This document shows, one piece after another, positions 59,011 through 64,000 of a stretch of DNA of 64,000 bases. The notes under the pieces are model-generated. The model saw only the letters and a program-made list of their open reading frames with translations. It was not told the DNA's origin and did no database searches. The stretch's first letter is position 1. Each line of letters starts with the position of its first letter. The position numbers were made by a program, and so were the translations under genes. Source of the DNA: Streptomyces sp. P9-A2 (GTDB lineage Bacteria; Actinomycetota; Actinomycetes; Streptomycetales; Streptomycetaceae); NCBI RefSeq assembly GCF_036634175.1, contig NZ_JAZIFX010000001.1, positions 1,426,001 through 1,490,000 on the forward strand, given 5' to 3'.

Positions 59011-59937
59011 CACGACACACCGCGGATCCGGGCCGCCCCTCCCCGGCCGGGAGACGCGGCCCCGCTCCCGATGGCGTCCCGCCAAGTGGTGCAACCGGTC
59101 AATGGACCGGAACTCGCAGGTCGCGGCAGATACCGGCGCCGGCGGGGGACATTCCCGCGGCCCACCCGGGCGCTTGGCGGGCCGCGCCCGCCGGAGAGAT
59201 CGTCGCGAGCCGAGGACCGGAAGGTGACGCACATGATCGCTTGCACACCACCCGGCGGGACACGACCGCTCCCTGCCGGTCCCCACCGGCTCCGGCCCGC
59301 CGGCCCTCGCCAGTGACCGCCGTCGAAGCCGTCGAGTATTCGTTCGAGGGCCGGTCCGAACACCGCATCCGTGGCGGTCGGCCCCACACCCTCCTGCTCT
59401 GCGACCAGGGCCGTCGGGTCGGCTGCGCACGGTCGCGGAGCGGAATCCGGTCGGCGCGGTGGCGGAGCGCTACGGGACCTCCTCGGCAACGCTCCTGTGC
59501 CAAAAGGGGCGGCCCGACCCATGGCACACCCGGTCGCGGATCGCCGGCCCGGTGCGCGGTACCGGTCGCGGTGCTCGTTCCGCTCGCCGTACGGCGGTAC
59601 ACACTGTACGGCGGTACACGCGGGAGGTCGTGGGACTCACGCCGCACGGGAGGTTGCAGCCGTGGGGCTCACGGGCACGGGCCGGGGCGGCAGGAGCGAG
59701 TGCCGGGGAGCGACAGAGCCCGGGGCGGGACGGCAGAAGCCCGCACGCCCCCGGATCACTGCCGGGTGGATCGGGGCGCCGGAAGGAACGGGACCAGGAA
59801 CGAGGTACCGGAAGGGGTGCCGGAGGAGGACGACGTGCCTGTGCCGGAGCGCACCGGTGGGCGGCGCCGCGCGCCGTGGGGTGACGGGCGGCGCGTGCGC
59901 GGTGTCACGCCGGGACGGGGGCCGCCCGAACGCGGGA
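59011..59937. other. 927-bp interval without a convincing gene
   Basis: No frame here has both a ribosome binding site and a recognisable protein. Two 14-bp direct repeats GTACGGCGGTACAC occur at 59589-59602 and 59606-59619; they are internally palindromic in part. The region may hold regulatory sequence or a decayed gene. Confidence 0.5.
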
Positions 59938-60210
59938 CTAGTGGCTGCCGAAGAGGGAGCGGCGCAGCCGGCGCAGCGGGGCGAAGAGCGAGACACGGCT
60001 CGTCCGTGCCCGTGAACCCTTGGCTCCCCGGTCGTGCCTGTCACGCGCTGTCAGTTCGCGCATCAGTGATGTCGCCTCGGCCGCCTCCCGCTGCGGGACG
60101 GGGGGTCCCGCCAGTACCGAGAGGTGGCGGTCCAGACGCGTACTGGTCGCGCTGCTTCCGCAGGTGATCGCAGGGACCCTGGCCCTGCTGCGCACCGTTA
60201 TCTGATCCAT
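59938..60210 (-). CDS. Small basic hypothetical protein
   Basis: This 90-residue basic protein has a moderately conserved start (MDQITVRSRARVPAITCGSSATSTRLDRHLSVL) and a C-terminus rich in Arg (SLFAPLRRLRRSLFGSH). The ATG at 60210 has a strong GGGGAG 6 nt upstream. No family or function is recognised; similar small Streptomyces proteins are known to me only as conserved hypotheticals. It is transcribed away from the sigma/anti-sigma operon region. Confidence 0.7.
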   Translation of the reverse strand: MDQITVRSRARVPAITCGSSATSTRLDRHLSVLAGPPVPQREAAEATSLMRELTARDRHDRGAKGSRARTSRVSLFAPLRRLRRSLFGSH

Positions 60211-60336
60211 GTCACTCCCCACCCGTACGAGTCCGCCCGGCCCGGGCAGGTTAACCCTATCGCCCCGCCCGGGCACTCGCGTATCTCGGTCGCAGGATTC
60301 ACCTTCCCCATAAGGAGGTTGACGAACACTCGATGG

Positions 60337-61188
60337 TCACTCTCCGAATCCAACAGCTTTCAGGGCGAGTTGGACGACCGGCTGAGTTGTGGGCTGCGGC
60401 GATCCTCCACCCGGTTCGACGGTTACGGCGAGTGACGTCGCGGAGATGTCGAGGTCGGAGGCGACGAGGGGCGCGTCGCTCTCGAAGAGCCCGAGGGAGC
60501 GCGGTTGCGCGCCGGGGCGCATGAGCCAGAGCTGACGCACACGTCCGTTCGGCGGGTTGCCGTATCCGCCGAGGGTGACGACGGCGCTCCGCTCCGATGC
60601 GGAAGCGATCACTCCGATCGTGCCGCCCCGGGCGTCGCGGCCGCTGCTCGCGAGGGCGTCCGGAGCGGCGAGAACGTGGGCGATCTCACGTCCCCGGTCC
60701 CGTTCGGCGGTCAGTTGGTCCTGGGTCCGGTTCGCCTGGACGGCGAACAACGCGGCGACGACGAGGGCAGCGGCGGCGGTGGCCGTCGCGAAGGGCACGA
60801 ACAGCGGCATCCGGCGCCGTCCGCCGGCCCGCGGTACGGGCCCGGCCCCCCATACGTGGGGCGGGAGTTGCGGTGCCCGCGCGCCCTTCTGCTCCTGGGG
60901 CCCGGGAGCGGGAACGGAGGCGGGGGCGGGGTCCTGCGGGGTGGCCCGTACGGCGGCCATGACCCGGTCGCGCAGGGCGGGGGGCGCGGGGGCGGCCGTG
61001 GACCAGGCGAGGCGGACGGCGTCCTCGGCGAGGACGCGTACCTCGGCGGCACAGCGACGGCAGGTCGTCAGATGCCGCTCGAAACGGATGCGTTCGGCGG
61101 GTTCGAGTGCGTCGAGCGCGTAGGGGGCGGCCAGCGAATGGAGGTCTCCGCGACCCCCGCGGCCCAAGAACCGGTCCAGGAAGCTCAT
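60337..61188 (-). CDS. Anti-sigma factor, RskA-like with zinc-binding domain
   Basis: This 283-residue membrane anti-sigma factor has an N-terminal cytoplasmic zinc-binding anti-sigma motif (HLTTCRRC, H-x3-C-x2-C, about residues 38-45). A membrane helix (LFVPFATATAAAALVVAALFAVQ, about 128-150) follows, then an extracellular RskA C-terminal domain (LVTLGGYGNPPNGRVRQLWLMRPG region). It should hold the ECF sigma factor and release it after regulated proteolysis. The ATG at 61188 overlaps the sigma stop by 4 bp, so they are translationally coupled. Confidence 0.92.
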   Translation of the reverse strand: MSFLDRFLGRGGRGDLHSLAAPYALDALEPAERIRFERHLTTCRRCAAEVRVLAEDAVRLAWSTAAPAPPALRDRVMAAVRATPQDPAPASVPAPGPQEQKGARAPQLPPHVWGAGPVPRAGGRRRMPLFVPFATATAAAALVVAALFAVQANRTQDQLTAERDRGREIAHVLAAPDALASSGRDARGGTIGVIASASERSAVVTLGGYGNPPNGRVRQLWLMRPGAQPRSLGLFESDAPLVASDLDISATSLAVTVEPGGGSPQPTTQPVVQLALKAVGFGE

Positions 61189-61730
61189 GCGGCACCTCCC
61201 AGGCAGTGGCGCAGTCGGGTCAGGCCGTCGCGCATGCGGGTCTTGACCGTACCGAGCGGCAGGGAGAGCCGTTCGGCCACCTCTCGGTAGGTGTAGCCGT
61301 CGTAGTAGGCGAGGGTGACCGACTGCCGCTGCAGTGCGGTGAGCCGGTCCAGGCAGCGGCGCACCCACTCGCGTTCGAGGCCGGCCTCGACCTCCTCGGC
61401 GACCTGGTCGAACGCGGGCCCGCTGCCGCGCCGGGCGGCTTCGCGCTGCTCGCGCTCGCCTGCCGCGCGGGCACTGCGCACCCGGTCGACGGCCCGGCGG
61501 TGGGCGAGGGTGAGCACCCAGGACAGTGCGCTGCCCCGCTCGGGGTCGAACCGGGCGGCGGAGCGCCAGAGCTCGAGCAGCACCTCCTGGACGACCTCCT
61601 CCGACTGCGCGGGGTCGCGCACCACTCTTCGCACCAGTCCGTACACCGGCCCGGACACCAGTCCGTACAGCGCCTCGAATGCCTTCTGGTCGCCCCCTGC
61701 CACCCGCACCAGAAGCTCGTCCGCCTCCAA
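61185..61730 (-). CDS. ECF sigma factor, SigK-like
   Basis: This sigma factor has about 181 residues and contains the complete ECF regions 2 (FEALYGLVSGPVYGLVRRVVRDPAQSEEVVQEVLLELWR) and 4 (RQSVTLAYYDGYTYREVAERLSLPLGTVKTRMRDGLTRL). A TTG at 61730 (LEADELLVRVAGGD) with AGGGGGG upstream is chosen; an ATG at 61781 reads in frame but has a poorly placed ribosome binding site. It is coupled to the anti-sigma gene and resembles the SigK/RskA module of actinobacteria. The DUF4331 gene may be its target, but no matching promoter was defined. Confidence 0.88.
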   Translation of the reverse strand: MEADELLVRVAGGDQKAFEALYGLVSGPVYGLVRRVVRDPAQSEEVVQEVLLELWRSAARFDPERGSALSWVLTLAHRRAVDRVRSARAAGEREQREAARRGSGPAFDQVAEEVEAGLEREWVRRCLDRLTALQRQSVTLAYYDGYTYREVAERLSLPLGTVKTRMRDGLTRLRHCLGGAA

Positions 61731-61970
61731 CGCGCACCCCCCTCTCCCGGCCCCTTCGGGCCACCCGGTCACCCGAGGCATGCACAGCGAGCGCGCCTCC
61801 GGATGGGATTACGGATCAACGGACCGAAAACGCGGGTCGAACAGCGAGAAATGCTACGGGCGTTCATCCGCGGCGGACCTGTCGAAACATTTTCGCCTCC
61901 CGACCAATCCGGTCCGGGCACGGCTCCGAATCCCTGTGCGTCAGACAAGTTGGCACTGAGGACGGACGGC

Positions 61971-63503
61971 ATGACACCTAACTCCAGGACCGGCGCGGGA
62001 CGCAGGAACCTCGCGACCCTTATCTGTGGCGCGCTGGCCGCCGGTGGGCTGGCCGCCGCCGGCACGGCAGCGCTGGAACCGGGGGCGGCCGCCGCCTCCA
62101 GTCACCGGGAGGCCCCGCTGATCTCGGGCACTCCGCAGTACGACAACACCGACCTGTACGCGTTCGTCAGCCCCGACAAACCGGACACGACGACGATCAT
62201 CGCGAACTGGATCCCGTTCGAGGAGCCGGCCGGCGGACCGAACTTCTTCACGTTCGCCGAGGACGCGCAGTACGACATCCACATCGACACCAACGGTGAC
62301 GCGCAGGGTGAGCTGCTGTTCCGCTACACCTTCAGGACACACACGAAGAACGAGAAGACGTTCCTCTACAACACGGGCCCGGTCACCAGCCTGGACGACC
62401 CGGACCTCAACATCACGCAGACCTATGACATCGAGCTGCTGAAGCTGAAGGACCAGCATCTGGTGTCCCGTACGAAGATCGCGGACGACGTCCCGGTGGC
62501 GCCGTCGAACGTCGGCAAGGCGTCCATGCCGGACTACGACACGCTCCGCAAGCAGGCCGTGCGCGAACTGGCGGGCGGCACCACGACGTTCGCCGGGCAG
62601 GCCGACGACCCGTTCTTCCTGGACCTGCGCGTCTTCGACCTGCTGTACGGCGGGAACCTCTCCGAGGTCGGCAACGACACGCTCAAGGGGTACAACGTCA
62701 ACTCGCTGGCCCTCCAGGTGCCGACGGACATGATCGTCGAGTCGGCGGACCAGCCGGTCGTCGGCATCTGGTCCACGACCCAGCGCAAGAACGCCAAGGG
62801 GCAGTTCACCCAGGTGTCGCGGCTGGGCAATCCGCTGGTGAACGAGGTCGTCAACCCGCTGAAGGACAAGGACACGTTCAACGCGTCCGCGCCGTGGGAC
62901 GACGCGCAGTTCCTGAAGAACGTCACGAACCCGGAACTGCCGAAGCTCATCGAGGCGATCTACAAGATCGAGGCGCCCGCCGAACCGCGGAACGACCTCG
63001 TCGACGTCTTCCTCAAGGGCGTCGAAGGGCTCAACCAGCCGCCGCACGTGACGCCGTCGGAGATGCTGCGCCTCAACACGTCGATCGAGCCGGCGGCCGA
63101 ACCGAAGCGGCTCGGTGTGCTGGACGGCGACAACGCCGGCTTCCCCAACGGGCGCCGGCTGACGGACGACGTGATCGACGCGGCGCTCCAGGTCGTCGAG
63201 GGCGAACTGGTCGGCGCGGCGAACGACCTCGGTGACGCGGTCGACGCCAACGACAAGGAGTTCGGCGCCTCGTTCCCGTATCTGGCCAACCCGACGGAGG
63301 GGTCGCGCGGTCCGCTCGCCAAGGGTGTGGACAGCGGCAACGACGTACGCAACCAGCTCGGTGACGCGCTGCGGCCGGCCGGGGCCGAGGGCTCCGGCGA
63401 CACCACCCTGATCGCCGCCTCCGCGGGGGCGGGAGCCTTCGGGATCCTGCTGATCGGCGGGGCCCTGATGTGGTGGCGCAGGATGCGCGGCCGGGCGTAC
63501 TGA
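61971..63503 (+). CDS. DUF4331 cell-surface protein
   Basis: This 510-residue exported protein has a signal peptide (about 1-43), then SSHREAPLISGTPQYDNTDLYAFVSP, the start of the DUF4331 domain, which continues to about 450 with repeated TDLYAF/FYF-type beta blocks. A C-terminal hydrophobic helix (LIAASAGAGAFGILLIGGALMWW) followed by RRMRGRAY anchors it in the membrane. The function is unknown. The ATG at 61971 gives the signal; longer frames are rejected. It is divergent from the ECF sigma/anti-sigma operon, a conserved context suggesting control by that sigma factor (inference). Confidence 0.9.
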   Translation: MTPNSRTGAGRRNLATLICGALAAGGLAAAGTAALEPGAAAASSHREAPLISGTPQYDNTDLYAFVSPDKPDTTTIIANWIPFEEPAGGPNFFTFAEDAQYDIHIDTNGDAQGELLFRYTFRTHTKNEKTFLYNTGPVTSLDDPDLNITQTYDIELLKLKDQHLVSRTKIADDVPVAPSNVGKASMPDYDTLRKQAVRELAGGTTTFAGQADDPFFLDLRVFDLLYGGNLSEVGNDTLKGYNVNSLALQVPTDMIVESADQPVVGIWSTTQRKNAKGQFTQVSRLGNPLVNEVVNPLKDKDTFNASAPWDDAQFLKNVTNPELPKLIEAIYKIEAPAEPRNDLVDVFLKGVEGLNQPPHVTPSEMLRLNTSIEPAAEPKRLGVLDGDNAGFPNGRRLTDDVIDAALQVVEGELVGAANDLGDAVDANDKEFGASFPYLANPTEGSRGPLAKGVDSGNDVRNQLGDALRPAGAEGSGDTTLIAASAGAGAFGILLIGGALMWWRRMRGRAY

Positions 63504-63700
63504 GCCCTCCGCGTCCACCGGAGCGGGGCGGGACCCGGGCTCAGGGCTCCGGCCTTCCCTCCCCCACCGGCAGGCGGGTCTCCGGCCCGCCCCGGCAAGC
63601 AGGCGCGGCCCGTCCCCTCCATCCCCACGGCACGGGCCGCGCCGCCGACCCCCGCACCCAGCAGGCAAGCGGGCAAGTGAGCAAGCAACCGAGGAGAGGC

Positions 63701-64000
63701 ATGCCTCCGCGTACGAACGACCACGCCCCGGAGAGCGGCCGGGACACCGGGCCGGCGGAGCCCACAGGGCTGTCCGGGCCCTCCGCATCCGCGGTGACCG
63801 CCGCACCGCCGGACCCCACGGACACGCGGCCGGACGCCGACGACCGGGCCGACGCCCGCACCGACACCGGGTCCGAGGCCGTCACCCACACTCAGCCGGG
63901 GGCCGAGGCCGAGGCCGAGGCCAGGACCGAGGCCGGGACCGGGACCAGGACCGGGGCCAGGACCGAGGCCGGGGCCAGGACCGAGGCCGAGACCGGAACC
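63701..64000 (+). CDS. Gene start with repetitive acidic/basic N-terminus (partial)
   Basis: An ATG at 63701 preceded by GAGGAGAGG opens a frame to the window end without a stop (100 codons visible). The first 66 residues are Pro/Asp/Thr-rich; from 63899 on the frame is a repeat of Glu-Ala, Arg-Thr and Gly-Thr dipeptides. No domain is visible yet, and the C-terminal part beyond the window will decide its identity. The repeated codons could expand or contract. It follows the DUF4331 gene by 197 bp on the same strand and may belong to the same conserved cluster. Confidence 0.6.
   Translation, partial: MPPRTNDHAPESGRDTGPAEPTGLSGPSASAVTAAPPDPTDTRPDADDRADARTDTGSEAVTHTQPGAEAEAEARTEAGTGTRTGARTEAGARTEAETGT
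63899..64000. repeat. Hexanucleotide-type repeat GAGGCC/AGGACC
   Basis: Imperfect 6-bp units (GAGGCC, AGGACC, GGGACC) repeat from 63899 to the window end, coding Glu-Ala, Arg-Thr and Gly-Thr. It is likely length-variable between strains. Confidence 0.85.

Noticed and set aside
59371..60015. 214-codon frame in the 59-60 kb spacer
   Set aside because: Low-complexity Arg/Gly translation overlapping a supported minus-strand gene.

Overview
The window looks like a Streptomyces chromosome. It is very GC-rich throughout. It carries two chaplin genes (hydrophobic aerial-hypha coat proteins), a DUF397/XRE/ATP-binding regulatory trio, DUF5703 and DUF3090 proteins, a SoxR with its 2Fe-2S cysteine cluster, many GTG and a few TTG starts, and 4-bp stop/start overlaps. 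From memory, the gene order matches the S. coelicolor SCO1660s to SCO1720s core region (chpC-chpH, YchJ/UPF0225, gluconate genes, soxR, hmgA). That comparison is recollection, not a search.

Region 1 (1-11.7 kb) is conserved core: a DUF3090/phosphatase pair, a CorA-type transporter, a ferritin-like protein, an F420-type LLM oxidoreductase, an aldo/keto reductase coupled to a RecD2-like protein whose ATPase motifs are eroded, an acidic protein, DUF5703, the chaplins ChpC and ChpH, and an M20 peptidase. The chpH leader holds a perfect 12-bp inverted repeat that can mask its ribosome binding site.

Region 2 (12.1-27.0 kb) lies between a tRNA-Leu(GAG) gene and the YchJ-family gene and reads as an accessory, defence-type island. 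It holds a Septu-like pair (SMC-like ATPase plus HNH nuclease), a decayed UvrD helicase fragment and a WhiJ/AbaA-type regulatory trio. It also holds a tightly packed six-gene operon running from 27.0 to 16.6 kb: unknown 513-aa protein, PLD-type nuclease-like protein, zinc-finger/TPR protein, J-like protein without HPD, GrpE-like protein, and an Hsp70 whose interdomain linker carries four zinc ribbons. This operon is the best candidate for an undescribed system. A chaperone cycle would plausibly control or assemble the PLD effector, but that is inference.

Region 3 (27.2-41.8 kb) contains gluconate uptake and phosphorylation (GntR, GntK, GntP), an APC permease, a NUDIX hydrolase, two DUF202 membrane proteins, a quinone-type oxidoreductase, an acyl-CoA catabolic set (phosphotransferase-like protein, acyl-CoA dehydrogenase, TetR, SDR) sharing TetR-like palindromes, and a secreted DUF1343/NamZ-type muramidase.

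Region 4 (42.4-64 kb) contains SoxR, MaoC with a TetR and matching operators, a 252-bp MITE-like element, a second acyl-CoA dehydrogenase with a divergent TetR whose operator recurs upstream of an aldehyde dehydrogenase, an alcohol dehydrogenase, an ArsR regulator and a molybdopterin oxidoreductase with a 12-bp tandem repeat upstream. These are followed by a lipoprotein/TetR pair, homogentisate dioxygenase with a GntR/HutC regulator, an orphan type ISP-like domain protein, an ECF sigma/anti-sigma pair, a DUF4331 surface protein, and the repetitive start of a further gene cut by the window edge.
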